Below the pieces are notes generated by a model, which was not told the DNA's origin, made no database searches, and saw nothing but the letters and a program-made list of their open reading frames with translations. Both the position numbers and the translations under genes were made by a program. From Spartobacteria bacterium (GTDB lineage: Bacteria > Verrucomicrobiota > Verrucomicrobiia > Chthoniobacterales > UBA10450), in the NCBI GenBank assembly GCA_003134785.1, contig PLCN01000022.1, forward strand, positions 62,001 through 126,000: a DNA stretch of 64,000 nt, in the 5' to 3' direction. This document shows, in pieces, positions 9,816 through 19,433 of this stretch; the first letter of the stretch is position 1, and each line of letters begins with the position of its first letter.

Positions 9816-10138
9816 GCGATCTTCCCGCCCCAGGAAAGGATCTTCGCCTTCGTGCCGGCGGCTTCGGCTTCCTTGATGTCGCCATTGCGATTGTAAAATA
9901 ACGACAGGCTGGTCCAGCCGATCTGGTCGTTAGGTCGCAGCTCGGTCGATTTCTTCCCGGCTTCGATCGCCTCGGGAAACCGGCCGATTTTCATCAGCGC
10001 CATGCCGAGCGCATGCCAGCCATCGAAAAACGTGGGATCGAGTTCCACGCATTGCCGGTACTTCTCGACCGCGCTCTCCAACTCGCCGATCGCGAGATCG
10101 CCGTTCGCGTCGTCGAAAATTTCGTCGAGCGTGGGCAT
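9809..10138 (-). CDS. Small tetratricopeptide-repeat protein
   Basis: A 109-residue soluble protein with about two and a half TPR units (GELESAVEKYRQCVELDPTF, then GRFPEAIEAGKKSTELRPND). TPRs mediate protein-protein contacts; the partner is unknown. It follows the SurA/PpiD-like gene on the same strand after a 24-bp gap, so it is probably cotranscribed. Its TAG stop lies in a CTGTAGCGGCGGTC sequence, a remnant of the TGTAG-tipped palindrome family (9794-9815). Confidence 0.85.
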   Translation of the reverse strand: MPTLDEIFDDANGDLAIGELESAVEKYRQCVELDPTFFDGWHALGMALMKIGRFPEAIEAGKKSTELRPNDQIGWTSLSLFYNRNGDIKEAEAAGTKAKILSWGGKIAL

Positions 10139-10162
10139 GCGAGCAATCGCTCCGGGCGAAAA

Positions 10163-11692
10163 CTAAATGTTCGAGAGCGCGACGCCCGCCACACGCCGGC
10201 GTTCCTTCAACCACTCGAAGAAAACGATCGTCCGTTTCCGTTGGAGATAAGGATACTCGAACATCGGTTTCGCCTGGGCATATGCGGCAGGATCGACCGG
10301 TTCGCGTTTTTCCAGCGCTGCGATCAAACCACCCTTTTCCGTCGGAACAAATTCCGTCACTTCGCCCGGCGCCAATTCCGCCACGCTGTTCTTGATCATC
10401 GGTAAATCGGGCGTGTCGGCCTTTGGCTCTTTCGGTTCCTTCTCCTTCTCTGGTTTCGGCGTCGGATTTTCCACGAGCGCGAAGGGCGGAATTTGTTCGA
10501 GTTTCACGCCGGCTTGCTGAGCGGCCGCGTCGAGCGGCTTCCCGTTTTTCAAGGCCTCACGAATCTGCCGCGCGACCTCGGCGCCTTTGGTGGAGAGCAA
10601 TTCCTTGAGCCGCTCGGTCTTGAGCGTATCCGTGATCTTCGGCTTCGCCTCCTCCAGGCTCAATGGCCGCGCTTCCGTGATCGCAAGCAGATGCAGCACG
10701 AAAAATCCATCCGTCCCCTGAACAGGATCGCTGTAGGGCTCCTGCTGAGTCAGGAGGAAAGCGTATTGGGTCAACTGCGAATTGGACGCCAGCTTCGGGT
10801 CCGGCGTCGTTTTGGTAAATTCTCCCGTGGCGGCGACCGGCCCCTGGAACTGGCTCGCGAGCGCCGTGAAATTCGCGTCCTTCGCCAGAAGCGCCTGGCT
10901 GAAATCGTTCGCGCGGTTCGCCACCTTTTGCAGCGCATCGACGCGCTCTTTGCCGGTTAATTTTTTCTCTGCCTCCGCCAACTCAAAGGTCACGAATTCG
11001 ACCCGGAGTTTTTCCTCGCTCTTTAACTGGTCCTTATGCGCCTCGAAGTATTTCGCGATATCTTCGTCGGTAATCTTCACGTCTTTCTGGAAATCCTCCT
11101 TGTTCAGCCGGACGACCGCGACATCCATCTTTCCGTGAGTCCGCTGATAATTGTCCAGGCTCTCCGAGTCGCTGACCCCGACGCCGCTCGCGAGCAAATC
11201 CTTCAACCGATTGAGGGCCAGTTGATCCGAAACCAGCTCTTCGATTTGGGATTCATTGAAGCCGAGGGCCGGGAGCGTTGTTTGGGTGAATTCGGTGTAC
11301 TTGTTGATGTCGAATCCCGTAGGCCCGAGGAATGGCCTCAGTGTTTTTACGAAGTCGGTGATTTCGTCTGAAGTGGGTTGGAGGCCGAGCCGCTCCGATT
11401 CGTGATGGAGGACCAACCGGTTCCAGGTGAACTCGGCGTACGCTTCCCCTTCGCTGGAGGCGCCGAGCGCCAGGTCCTGGCCCAGACTGAGCCCGAGAGT
11501 GTTGGCGAGATTCATCATGCGGGCGTTCCGCAGAAACTCAATATGCGTAACCGGCCGATCGTAGATGCGGCCGAGATCGTTCGAGCGTTGCGCGCTCAAG
11601 TCGGTCTTGTTGAAGTAAAAAATGAACGGAACCGCTAGGATTGCGATCACGATCATGAGCCATTTGTGGTGTTTGCGAAGAACGGTAATCAT
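10163..11692 (-). CDS. SurA/PpiD-like periplasmic folding chaperone (peptidyl-prolyl isomerase family)
   Basis: A 509-residue protein with an uncleaved N-terminal anchor (about residues 10-27: WLMIVIAILAVPFIFYF). A SurA N-terminal-like helical region follows, then a degenerate parvulin (PpiC) domain around 240-350 and a Lys/Glu/Pro-rich segment (PKPEKEKEPKEPKAD). PpiD and SurA proteins help outer-membrane proteins fold in the periplasm. The parvulin domain is weakly conserved, so isomerase activity is doubtful while chaperone activity is plausible. It lies downstream of argG on the same strand, separated by 222 bp of repeats. Confidence 0.82.
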   Translation of the reverse strand: MITVLRKHHKWLMIVIAILAVPFIFYFNKTDLSAQRSNDLGRIYDRPVTHIEFLRNARMMNLANTLGLSLGQDLALGASSEGEAYAEFTWNRLVLHHESERLGLQPTSDEITDFVKTLRPFLGPTGFDINKYTEFTQTTLPALGFNESQIEELVSDQLALNRLKDLLASGVGVSDSESLDNYQRTHGKMDVAVVRLNKEDFQKDVKITDEDIAKYFEAHKDQLKSEEKLRVEFVTFELAEAEKKLTGKERVDALQKVANRANDFSQALLAKDANFTALASQFQGPVAATGEFTKTTPDPKLASNSQLTQYAFLLTQQEPYSDPVQGTDGFFVLHLLAITEARPLSLEEAKPKITDTLKTERLKELLSTKGAEVARQIREALKNGKPLDAAAQQAGVKLEQIPPFALVENPTPKPEKEKEPKEPKADTPDLPMIKNSVAELAPGEVTEFVPTEKGGLIAALEKREPVDPAAYAQAKPMFEYPYLQRKRTIVFFEWLKERRRVAGVALSNI

Positions 11693-11780
11693 ATCTCGAC
11701 GGAAGCCTCCGGTCTGGGAGAGGCAGAACTTACGGTGAGTTCCCCTCGCGCCAACTGGTTTTTCAAGAACGCATTTCGGG

Positions 11781-11800
11781 GGACGTGCTCCCGCACGTCC
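11781..11800. terminator. Short hairpin GGACGTG/CACGTCC
   Basis: The stem GGACGTG(C)TCCCG... closes with CACGTCC, giving a compact hairpin without a U-run in the space between argG and the SurA/PpiD-like gene. A near-identical hairpin occurs at 49591-49610 between convergent genes, so this is a repeated unit. A termination role is inferred. Confidence 0.45.
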
Positions 11801-11806
11801 GGTTTC

Positions 11807-11911
11807 TGTAGCCGCTTCGCTACGCGAAGCGCCGGGGCAAGGCGTCGCCGGTCCCGCGCCGCCCGCCCGCCTTCGCCTTGCTTCGGCGTGGCAAGCAGGG
11901 CGGCGGCTACA
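11807..11911. repeat. TGTAG...CTACA palindromic element at the 3' end of argG
   Basis: It starts TGTAGCCGCTTCGC and ends GGCGGCTACA. An internal palindrome CTTCGCTACGCGAAG lies next to the left tip. The right tip lies three bases from the argG stop codon. A sister copy with the same left half occurs at 27732, 36175, 38691 and 47520. Confidence 0.8.
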
Positions 11912-11914
11912 GCG

Positions 11915-13150
11915 TTATTTCCCGCGCGTGCGGTTGTCCGCTATTGCGGCGCGCACTTTCAGCCGCAGCGCATTCAAGCGGATAAATCCGGTGGCGTCGT
12001 CCTGGTTGTAAGCCGCGCCGCCGCTGCCTTCCATCGTGGCAATTTGCGGATCGTAAAGGCTCTTCGGGCTTTTTCTTCCAGCGACAATAATATTGCCCTT
12101 GTAAAGCTTCAGCCGCACCACGCCGGTCACGTTTCGCTGCGACTCGCTCACGAGCGCTTGCAACGCTTCGCGCTCGGGCGCAAACCAAAAACCGTTGTAA
12201 ACCAGCGCGCTGTATTTCGGAATCAGGCTGTCGCGCAAATTCATCACTTCGCGATCCATCGTCAGCGATTCCATCTGCCGGTGCGCGAAATGAAGAATCG
12301 CGCCGCCAGGCGTTTCGTAAATGCCACGGCTCTTCATCCCGACGAAACGGTTCTCCACCATGTCCACGCGGCCGATGCCGTGCTTCCCGCCAATCTCGTT
12401 GAGAATTTGCATAACACCGAGAGGCGCGAGCGGTTTCCCGTTCACTGCCACGCAATCGCCTTCTTCGAATTCCAGCTCGATATATTCTGACTCGTTAGGC
12501 GCGTCTTCCGGCGAGACAGAAAGCTTATACATGCCGCGCGCTTCCTTTGAGCTTGCGTCGAACCACGGGTCCTCCAGCACGCCGCTCTCGAAACTGAGGT
12601 GAAGAAGATTGCGATCCATCGAATACGGTTTCGCCGCGCTCGCTTCCACCGCGATCCCATTCGCCGCGGCGTAGGAAATCATTTCCGCGCGTCCGGGAAA
12701 TTTTTCGCGGAACTGTTCCTCGCGCCACGGCGCAATCACACGCAATTCCGGCGCGAGCGCCGCCGCGGTCAGCTCGAATCGCACCTGATCGTTCCCCTTC
12801 CCGGTCGCGCCATGCGCGATCGCATCCGCTTTTTCGGCGCGCGCGATTTCCACCATCCGCTTTGCAATCAGCGGTCGCGCGATGCTGGTCCCGAGGAAGT
12901 ATTGGCCCTCGTAGATCGCGCCAGCCTGCATCATCGGAAAGATGAAGTCGCGCGCGAACTCTTCTCGGAGATCTTCAATGATACATTTCGCGGCGCCGGT
13001 CCCGAGCGCTTTCGCTTCGAGTCCTTCGAGCTCCTCTTCCTGCCCGATATCAGCGCAAAACGCGATGACCTCGGCCTGATATTCTTCCTGGAGCCAGCGC
13101 AGGATGACGGAAGTGTCGAGTCCCCCGGAATACGCGAGAACGATTTTCAT
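11915..13150 (-). CDS. argG: Argininosuccinate synthase
   Basis: A 411-residue enzyme that joins citrulline and aspartate using ATP in arginine biosynthesis. The ATP-binding P-loop YSGGLDTS is at residues 7-14. Family blocks such as [14 protein letters not shown], ending in conserved KLYKGN and NQDDATGFI segments, are present. The start at 13150 ([10 protein letters not shown]) is used because the protein normally begins right before this motif; upstream codons fall in a repeat. The gene lies downstream of pfkA, with a palindromic element ending only 8 bp before its start codon, so the 5' leader of argG is probably structured. No other arginine genes are nearby. Confidence 0.97.
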   Translation of the reverse strand: MKIVLAYSGGLDTSVILRWLQEEYQAEVIAFCADIGQEEELEGLEAKALGTGAAKCIIEDLREEFARDFIFPMMQAGAIYEGQYFLGTSIARPLIAKRMVEIARAEKADAIAHGATGKGNDQVRFELTAAALAPELRVIAPWREEQFREKFPGRAEMISYAAANGIAVEASAAKPYSMDRNLLHLSFESGVLEDPWFDASSKEARGMYKLSVSPEDAPNESEYIELEFEEGDCVAVNGKPLAPLGVMQILNEIGGKHGIGRVDMVENRFVGMKSRGIYETPGGAILHFAHRQMESLTMDREVMNLRDSLIPKYSALVYNGFWFAPEREALQALVSESQRNVTGVVRLKLYKGNIIVAGRKSPKSLYDPQIATMEGSGGAAYNQDDATGFIRLNALRLKVRAAIADNRTRGK

Positions 13151-13158
13151 CGGTATGC

Positions 13159-13219
13159 TGTAGCGGCGGTCTGTGACCGCCGATCCCGTTTCTGGCAAAC
13201 CCGGCGGTCCGCCGCTACA
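13159..13219. repeat. TGTAGCGGCGG...CCGCCGCTACA palindromic element
   Basis: The tips TGTAGCGGCGG and CCGCCGCTACA are perfect inverted repeats, with an internal GGCGGTCTGTGACCGCC palindrome. It lies between the pfkA stop and the argG start, 8 bp from the argG ATG. It could terminate or attenuate transcription from pfkA into argG (inference). Confidence 0.8.
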
Positions 13220-13234
13220 GAAGAGAAGGACATA

Positions 13235-14314
13235 TCAGTCTCCAAACGAGATCTCGACGTCGCGCGCCGTTTGCACCATTTGGCTTTCAGGTGAGACTAG
13301 CCTCAAGCGGTTGACCGCATCTTCGATCGGCACATGCCGCACCTGATAATTTTGGTAGCTCACCATCGAGCCGAACTGTTTTTCGTTAATCAACTTCACC
13401 GCCTGCACGCCGAAACGTGTGCCGAGAATCCGATCGAGCGTGGTCGGCGCGCCGCCACGCTGCAAATGGCCCAGAACCGTGCAACGCGTTTCCTTTCCGG
13501 TGCGCGCCGCGATCTCTCGCGCGACCACGTCGCCGATACCGCCGAGCCGATATTCGCCTTCATCGGTCGGCCGCATCACGACTTGTCCATCGCGCGGTTT
13601 CGCTCCCTCCGCCACGACCACGATGGCCGAAAGACTTCCGCGATCGGCGCGCGCATTCAGGGCCGCCGCGATCTTCTCGTAATCGAATGGGATTTCCGGA
13701 ATCAGAATGATGTGCGCGCCGCCGGCGAGGCCGCCGTGCAACGCAATCCAGCCCGCATGTCGTCCCATTACTTCGAGCACCATCACGCGCTTGTGGCTCG
13801 TAGCCGTCGTGTGCAAGCGATCGAGTGCGTCCATCACGGTCGCGACCGCGGAATCAAAGCCGAACGTCATCGCCGTCGCCTCCAAATCGTTGTCGATCGT
13901 TTTGGGAACGCCGATGCAATTGATGCCGGCCGCCTGAAGCTGAAGCGCTGTCGCCATCGAGCCATCCCCGCCGATGATGATGAGGCCATCGACGCCCAGC
14001 TCCTTCAGGACCCGGCGCGCATCGGCGATCACTTGCTCGGCAACTTCGGCGAGTTCTCCCGCTCCGACTTTCGCAATGAAATGGCCGCGATTGGTCGTGC
14101 CGATAATCGTGCCGCCGCGCGGCATGATCCCGGCCGTCGCGCGCCGATCGAGCAACCGATAGTGACCCGGAGGAAGCAATCCTTCGAAGCCGTCCAGAAA
14201 TCCGAGCACTTCCCAGCCGAGTTTTTCCGCGGCGAGAACGACGCCACGCAACACGGCATTCAAACCGGGACAATCGCCGCCGCTCGTCAGCACGCCGATA
14301 CGAGGCTTGGTCAT
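13235..14314 (-). CDS. pfkA: 6-phosphofructokinase
   Basis: A 359-residue glycolytic enzyme phosphorylating fructose 6-phosphate. Phosphoryl-donor motifs are GGDGS at 115-119 and PKTIDND at 137-143. The Gly in GGDGS is typical of ATP users, while Lys in PKTIDND is typical of the group that includes PPi-dependent enzymes; family knowledge makes ATP the likely donor. Other family segments (MGRHAGWIAL, HLQRGG, TRFG) are present. Start 14314 gives MTKPRIGVLTSGGDCPG, the standard N-terminus. It lies 16 bp after the carboxypeptidase gene and is probably cotranscribed with it. Confidence 0.96.
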   Translation of the reverse strand: MTKPRIGVLTSGGDCPGLNAVLRGVVLAAEKLGWEVLGFLDGFEGLLPPGHYRLLDRRATAGIMPRGGTIIGTTNRGHFIAKVGAGELAEVAEQVIADARRVLKELGVDGLIIIGGDGSMATALQLQAAGINCIGVPKTIDNDLEATAMTFGFDSAVATVMDALDRLHTTATSHKRVMVLEVMGRHAGWIALHGGLAGGAHIILIPEIPFDYEKIAAALNARADRGSLSAIVVVAEGAKPRDGQVVMRPTDEGEYRLGGIGDVVAREIAARTGKETRCTVLGHLQRGGAPTTLDRILGTRFGVQAVKLINEKQFGSMVSYQNYQVRHVPIEDAVNRLRLVSPESQMVQTARDVEISFGD

Positions 14315-14330
14315 GTGCGCTGCGGGAGAA

Positions 14331-15278
14331 TCAAAGAGTCTTGTTCGGATCGACCATGCGCCCGCCGGCCGCCCATTGATCGTGGAGCTGCCAGCCGCGC
14401 GCGAGAAGTTGCGCGCCTTCGGTGAAACGGTTCGTGCTGCCGAGAAGCACAATAATGAGATGGCGCGGAATCACCGCGGTCTTCGGACCTTCCTTGACGA
14501 TTTGCGATTCCCGATTCGCGGAGAGAATCAGGCAATCGCCCGCGCGCGCGGTGCGCCCCGTCTTGACGCCGTCTACTCCATTCGTGCCGAGCAATTCATT
14601 CGTGTTGCGCAGCATGTAGCCATGTTTTTTTCCACCGCGATTGAAAGAGATCTGGCGTTCCTTTTGCGAAACATAAAAGCGGAAGGCTGCCTTGTTGAGC
14701 GCGTAGCGGGTGAGCCGCGCGAGATCGGTCGCGGTCGAATACGGCAGCGAGCGTTCGTTGTCATCGATCCCGTGCGGGTTCACGAAATGCGTCCGGTCCA
14801 TCCGAAGCGTTTTAGCGAGCACGTTCATTTGACCGACGAAAATGCCCACCGGAGTCGCGTTTCCTGATGCGGGCACGATGGATTGCAGGGCCTCGCCGAC
14901 CCGGTTCGCTAGCGTGTAAGCCGCGATGTTGTCCGATTGCACGAGCGCGGCGTAAAGAAGATCGCGCAGCGTGATGTTATCGCCGGGTTGAAAGCCAATC
15001 AGGTTTTCGCCCGTGCCGGTGAAAGCTTCGGGCGGGATGACCGCGAGCTGGTTGAGATCCCCCGCTTTTTTCTCCGACCAATCGAGCACAACCATGGCCA
15101 TCGCCACTTTGGTCAGGCTGCCGACCTGGCGTTTCTGTTTTGGTTCCTGTTGGTCGAGCACAAAACCGGTTTGCGAATCGACGATGGCGTAGGCGCGCGC
15201 CGCCAGCGCTGCGCGGCCCGCCAGCAGACAGAGTGCGAACGAAAAAAGAGCGATGAAAAGGCGGCGGTAAATTGTCAC
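14331..15278 (-). CDS. D-alanyl-D-alanine carboxypeptidase (peptidase S11, PBP5-like)
   Basis: A 315-residue exported enzyme with a signal peptide (about 1-26, ending GRAALA). It has the three penicillin-binding motifs: SLTK (54-57, catalytic Ser), SDN (114-116) and KTG (238-240). It trims the terminal D-Ala from peptidoglycan pentapeptides in the periplasm. It is shorter than E. coli PBP5 and lacks the C-terminal beta domain and amphipathic anchor, so it is probably soluble. It is the first gene of a dac-pfkA run. Confidence 0.92.
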   Translation of the reverse strand: MTIYRRLFIALFSFALCLLAGRAALAARAYAIVDSQTGFVLDQQEPKQKRQVGSLTKVAMAMVVLDWSEKKAGDLNQLAVIPPEAFTGTGENLIGFQPGDNITLRDLLYAALVQSDNIAAYTLANRVGEALQSIVPASGNATPVGIFVGQMNVLAKTLRMDRTHFVNPHGIDDNERSLPYSTATDLARLTRYALNKAAFRFYVSQKERQISFNRGGKKHGYMLRNTNELLGTNGVDGVKTGRTARAGDCLILSANRESQIVKEGPKTAVIPRHLIIVLLGSTNRFTEGAQLLARGWQLHDQWAAGGRMVDPNKTL

Positions 15279-15432
15279 GGCAAGTAAAACCGCTGCACCT
15301 TAATCGTCACGGCTAGGTTGGCAACTCCACAATCGCGCGCTGCGGGTTACGGACGGGCCAGGCCGGTCGAATTGATTTCGGTGAATATCAAAGTAGAGAG
15401 CGTAGATCACCGCGACCAAAGCGGCCGCTCAG

Positions 15433-17382
15433 TTATTGAGGGAGGTAAACCTCCACGACACCCACGCCGGTCGTGTTCCCGTTACCGCGAACAATCGCGG
15501 TGTAGTTGCCGGGAGCAACCGTCTCGACCAACGCTGACTCCCGATCGTCCGAGGGTTGAAGGCCGGTTGCGCTAATTTCCGCTTGCTGGAATTCTTTCCA
15601 ATCGTTGTTTGAGCGGACGACCACTCCATTAGAGTTAACCAGGTCGAGGGTCGGATCCTGGAGCGCATTTGTTATTCCAAAGTTTCCTAAACTGGGTCCA
15701 ATCGCTCGCACCACAACTTTAGCGCTCGGCCCACCGGCGGGCCCAATGATAAATCCACCGATCATAACATTGTTGCCGGTGTCGACGAAGCCTCGGGTGC
15801 TGATGTTCAACAGCGCCGAGTTCGCCGCCTGATCGAGATCGTACGCCTCCACCAAACCGATGCCCGCTGTGCTGTTTTTGTCGCGTAGGACGGCGGTGTA
15901 GGCGCCGGGATCAAGGGTGCGCACAATCGCGGACTCCAGATCGTTGCTCGGCGCAACTCCGGTCGCTTCGATTTCCGCTTGCGTCTCCTTCCAATTGTCG
16001 TTGCTCGCAAGAAGGGTATTGCCTTGATAAAGCTCCAGAGTCGGGTCCGGCAGGGCGTCGCTAATGGACGGCGAGAGAGACGGACCGATGCCGCGAATGA
16101 TCACCTTCTTAGCATCCGGTCCGGTGATAATGAAACCGCCGATCAATTCGTTGGGATCGGCCTGCACTCGGAGTCTAGTGGAAAGATTGAGCAATTGCGG
16201 AGCAGAGTGCGTGGCTAACTGCACCTTAACTACCTGGTTGGGCCTGCTGTCCTGGCCGAAATAGGCGTAGCCGCGCACTGGATCGAACACGGCAGTCCGG
16301 AAGAACACCTCACCGTAGGGAAGGTCGCTGTCGCTGCTCGCATTCTGAATGGTAGTGCCGTTAGGCGGAGTAGTGCTGCTGGTGCCACCCTGAAGCTGTA
16401 AGTAACCTACTTCTACCGGCAGATTGGAACCGTTAAGGCTTAGTTGATAAATGCGGCCGGGATAAGTGTTATCATCTGCAAAGTAAACGTACCCATTTAA
16501 AGGATCGATCACCGAGGCCGCTAATCGCCCCTCGCCCGCTCGAAGGTCGATGCTTCCTAGCAACGTAGGAGCTACATCTCCCTCTTCCAGCTTCACCTTG
16601 TAGACTTTGCCGAGGACACTCGGATCGCTGTGGTAGGTTCCATAGTAGGCGTAACCATGCATGGTATCGATGGAGGCTCCGTCCATGAATCCCGATGCCG
16701 TGTCCAGGTTAATCGCGCCGATACGGACGGGTGGACTCGCACCGGGCGTCATCTTTACCTTTACGACCTGAGCAGTGGTCGAGGGCGGAGAGCCGACAAA
16801 ATAAGCGTATCCCTTTCTCGTATCTACGAGAGGGTTAAGTAAGAAACTATTCTCTCCAGCCGCGAGAGTTACCGAACCGACTTCCGTAAAGGTAGCCAGA
16901 GCCACCTTCACGACTTTGGCGCGAGTCCCGGAACAAACAACATAGGCATAGTGATTAGCTGGGTTAGGATCGGAGTCATCAATAACAATGGAAGACGCAT
17001 TGCCGGCCGAGAGGGTAAGCGAACCAGCGGCACTCACCGGGGCGGACCCGACGCCCAGTGCGAATCGCTTGACCGAGGCTCCCGGAAAATAGGCGTAACC
17101 TGCCGCAGGATCGATCGCGCCGCCGGCGAACTGACCAGTAAAGAGAGCTGGACCAACCTGCACGGGCAAGGGGCCGGTTAGATCCAGCTTAACGAGGTAG
17201 TTGCCGACAAAGTAAGCATAGCCGTTGGTGGGATCGATGACGGAAGCATACATCCCCTTGTCATCCGGATTACTGTGGCGCGGCACGAGGGTCGTGTGAC
17301 CGATCCGCTGCAGGCCTTCAGCGCTCGCAACGAGAGAAGAAAGAACAAGGAGTCCGGTTACGAGGAGGAATCTAGACTTCAT
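15433..17382 (-). CDS. Secreted beta-propeller protein with two tandem C-terminal IGGFI.TG domains
   Basis: A 649-residue protein with a signal peptide (MKSRFLLV to VASA). The first 390 residues contain about eight blades marked by GYAYFVG/GYAYF and VIDPxxGYxYF, as in YVTN/NHL-type propellers. Two similar domains of about 125 residues follow (about 395-517 and 520-648), both with IGGFII, RxIGPSL, DPTL, SNDNWK and a closing VVEVY or VEAYDLD strand. This duplicated tail is frequent in secreted Verrucomicrobia proteins and may be a sorting or binding module (inference). Start 17382 is chosen for the signal peptide; 17391 is an alternative. Confidence 0.83.
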   Translation of the reverse strand: MKSRFLLVTGLLVLSSLVASAEGLQRIGHTTLVPRHSNPDDKGMYASVIDPTNGYAYFVGNYLVKLDLTGPLPVQVGPALFTGQFAGGAIDPAAGYAYFPGASVKRFALGVGSAPVSAAGSLTLSAGNASSIVIDDSDPNPANHYAYVVCSGTRAKVVKVALATFTEVGSVTLAAGENSFLLNPLVDTRKGYAYFVGSPPSTTAQVVKVKMTPGASPPVRIGAINLDTASGFMDGASIDTMHGYAYYGTYHSDPSVLGKVYKVKLEEGDVAPTLLGSIDLRAGEGRLAASVIDPLNGYVYFADDNTYPGRIYQLSLNGSNLPVEVGYLQLQGGTSSTTPPNGTTIQNASSDSDLPYGEVFFRTAVFDPVRGYAYFGQDSRPNQVVKVQLATHSAPQLLNLSTRLRVQADPNELIGGFIITGPDAKKVIIRGIGPSLSPSISDALPDPTLELYQGNTLLASNDNWKETQAEIEATGVAPSNDLESAIVRTLDPGAYTAVLRDKNSTAGIGLVEAYDLDQAANSALLNISTRGFVDTGNNVMIGGFIIGPAGGPSAKVVVRAIGPSLGNFGITNALQDPTLDLVNSNGVVVRSNNDWKEFQQAEISATGLQPSDDRESALVETVAPGNYTAIVRGNGNTTGVGVVEVYLPQ

Positions 17383-17516
17383 GCGCACCATTTCGTTCCC
17401 ATGAGTACAACAAGGCAACCAGCCGCTTCGACGGCTGGCCAACGATGAATATCTTGGAGCTGGAACAAAGGAAGCGGTCGTTACTGCCACGCCTACGCAG
17501 CAGTCGGCCGCGAAAA

Positions 17517-18203
17517 TTAATGGAGCGCTACGTTCGAACGCTGGCCGTATCGGAAAGCATTCGGAGAGAGCACGAGGTAAATGCGTTCCGATGCGTTCAC
17601 GAGATCGAACGGAGTGGCATGGCCCAGTCCGCTCGAGCGAACAGTACCGTGTCTGCCTTGGAAGCGGCTTCCGCCGGCCATATCGAATTCATAAACCACC
17701 ATGCCCTTGTCCACATCAGTGACTTTGACATGAAGCGCCAGGATGGAACGGCCGACCCCAAAAGTTCCAAGGAAGAAGCGGCCGAGGGGTTCGCCGCCGT
17801 CCACTAGCACAAATTCACCTTCCACCAGCCAGCCGGTGCGCGGCGTTTCGTCATCCTTGAGAATTCGCGCGGGCGCGATCTTCTCGAGTTGTTCCTTCAA
17901 GTCCCCGGCGAATTCGACGGGCGTGAGAGCTTTGCGGATCGGCATTTCGCCATCCGATGCGGTCTGGTCGCCTTTGAAAACGGCGTTGTCGATGCAAAAC
18001 GGACGGATGTAGATTGCCTTTGGTTCGCTCGCGCCGACGCCACAGTTGACCACCATGTGGACGCCGCTCTTCGAGTCGTAATCCTTCGAATCGCTCGTCG
18101 CGCTAGTGGTGGCGCTGGAACCGGGCACGTCTGTCTTGGTGACGAACATGTCGGCACAGGAGCAAAAGAGGAAACTGGCAAGGATGGCAAGCAGAGGTTT
18201 CAT
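17517..18203 (-). CDS. Putative lipoprotein, DUF4410-like
   Basis: A 228-residue protein with a lipoprotein-type leader (MKPLLAILASFLFCSC; the Cys at 14 or 16 is the likely lipidation site). The middle shows a predicted beta-rich domain with the segment LGRFFLGTFGVGRSILALHV, typical of DUF4410-like Verrucomicrobia lipoproteins. Its function is unknown. It is probably anchored to a membrane facing the periplasm. It stands alone, with spacers of more than 100 bp on both sides and no recognisable partner. Confidence 0.78.
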   Translation of the reverse strand: MKPLLAILASFLFCSCADMFVTKTDVPGSSATTSATSDSKDYDSKSGVHMVVNCGVGASEPKAIYIRPFCIDNAVFKGDQTASDGEMPIRKALTPVEFAGDLKEQLEKIAPARILKDDETPRTGWLVEGEFVLVDGGEPLGRFFLGTFGVGRSILALHVKVTDVDKGMVVYEFDMAGGSRFQGRHGTVRSSGLGHATPFDLVNASERIYLVLSPNAFRYGQRSNVALH

Positions 18204-18381
18204 AGTTCGTAATCAATTATCCGTCCGGCCGGCTACACGACGGGCCAAGACGGATTATTGCCGTTTATGATGCAACTCCCGTGCCGTCCATTGCAGAAAA
18301 AACGCGGCTGCGCGGGACCGCGCGAAGGTAAGCGGAACCGCTTTCCCAACCCGGCCCGGTTTCCGATTCTGATTTAAGAAT

Positions 18382-19362
18382 TTAAGAAACCCCTGCGACA
18401 GGGTGCGCAGCGTAGACTTCTTCCAGCTGGCGAATTGCTTCCGGCAGAAGCTGGATTTCCAATGCGGCGAGCGCGTCATCCAATTGATTCGGCTTCGACA
18501 CTCCCACGATCGGAGCGACCACACCCGGCTTTTGCGAAAGCCAGGCGAGCGCAATTTGTGCCGGCGCTCTCCCCTGCTCCGCCGCGACGGTTTCCAACCG
18601 CTCAATCACGCGCCCGTCCGCCTCGCGCATTCTTTCGCCATAGAGTTTATGCCCGTAGGTATCGGTCGCTGCCCGCACGGTCGCCGGTCTGCGCTTGCCC
18701 GCCAGGAGACCGCGCGCCAGCGGGCTCCACGGCAGTAGGCCAATAGCCTCATCGAGACACAACGGGACCATCTCGCGTTCCTCCTCGCGATAAATGAGAT
18801 TGTAATGATTCTGCATCGTGACGAAGCGGGTCCATCCATTCGCGTCGGACGTATGCAACATCTTCGCGAATTGCCACGCGGCCATGGAAGAGGCGCCGAG
18901 ATAGAGCGCTTTGCCCGCGCGCACCACGTCGTGCAGCGCTTCAAGCGTTTCCTCGATCGGCGTTTCGTGATCGAAACGATGGATTTGGTAGAGATCCACG
19001 TAGTCGGTTCCGAGGCGTCTCAAGCTGTCATCGATCGCGTGCCGGACGTGCTTGCGCGAAAGGCCGCGTTGGTTTGGATCGTCACCTACTGGATAAAAAA
19101 CTTTCGTGGCGATCACAACTTTGTCGCGCGCCGGACCGAAATCCTTCAGCGCGCGGCCGAGCACTTCTTCGCTCGCGCCTAACGAGTACATATCGGCGGT
19201 ATCGAAAAAATTGATGCCGGCCTCGAGCGCTTGCTTGATCAGCGGCCGGCTCGCGTCTTCATCGAGCACCCATTCGCGCCATCGGCTCGACCCGTAGGTC
19301 ATGGTGCCGAGGCAAAGGCGGGAGACCTTCAGGCCAGTCGCGCCCAGATTTACGTAGTCCAT
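18382..19362 (-). CDS. Aldo/keto reductase
   Basis: A 326-residue NADPH-dependent oxidoreductase of the AKR superfamily. Catalytic residues are visible: Asp54 and Tyr59 (FDTADMYS), Lys87 (ATKVF) and His128 (QIHRFD). The C-terminal cofactor segment IVGVSKPNQL is also present. The similarity is to the YajO/YghZ-like group of broad aldehyde reductases; the substrate cannot be assigned. One GCCTAACGA motif lies within it at 19177 and another octamer copy sits just upstream of the start at 19381. Confidence 0.93.
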   Translation of the reverse strand: MDYVNLGATGLKVSRLCLGTMTYGSSRWREWVLDEDASRPLIKQALEAGINFFDTADMYSLGASEEVLGRALKDFGPARDKVVIATKVFYPVGDDPNQRGLSRKHVRHAIDDSLRRLGTDYVDLYQIHRFDHETPIEETLEALHDVVRAGKALYLGASSMAAWQFAKMLHTSDANGWTRFVTMQNHYNLIYREEEREMVPLCLDEAIGLLPWSPLARGLLAGKRRPATVRAATDTYGHKLYGERMREADGRVIERLETVAAEQGRAPAQIALAWLSQKPGVVAPIVGVSKPNQLDDALAALEIQLLPEAIRQLEEVYAAHPVAGVS

Positions 19363-19433
19363 GAAAGAGGCCGAGTCAGACCTAACGAATGCGCCGTTAG
19401 ATTAACCGCTCGGACAGACCGCCCCAGAACAAT

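Noticed and set aside
13334-14425. 363-residue open frame on the + strand opposite pfkA
   Set aside because: It is antisense to a well-conserved 6-phosphofructokinase, has no recognisable domain, and reflects GC-rich codon structure.
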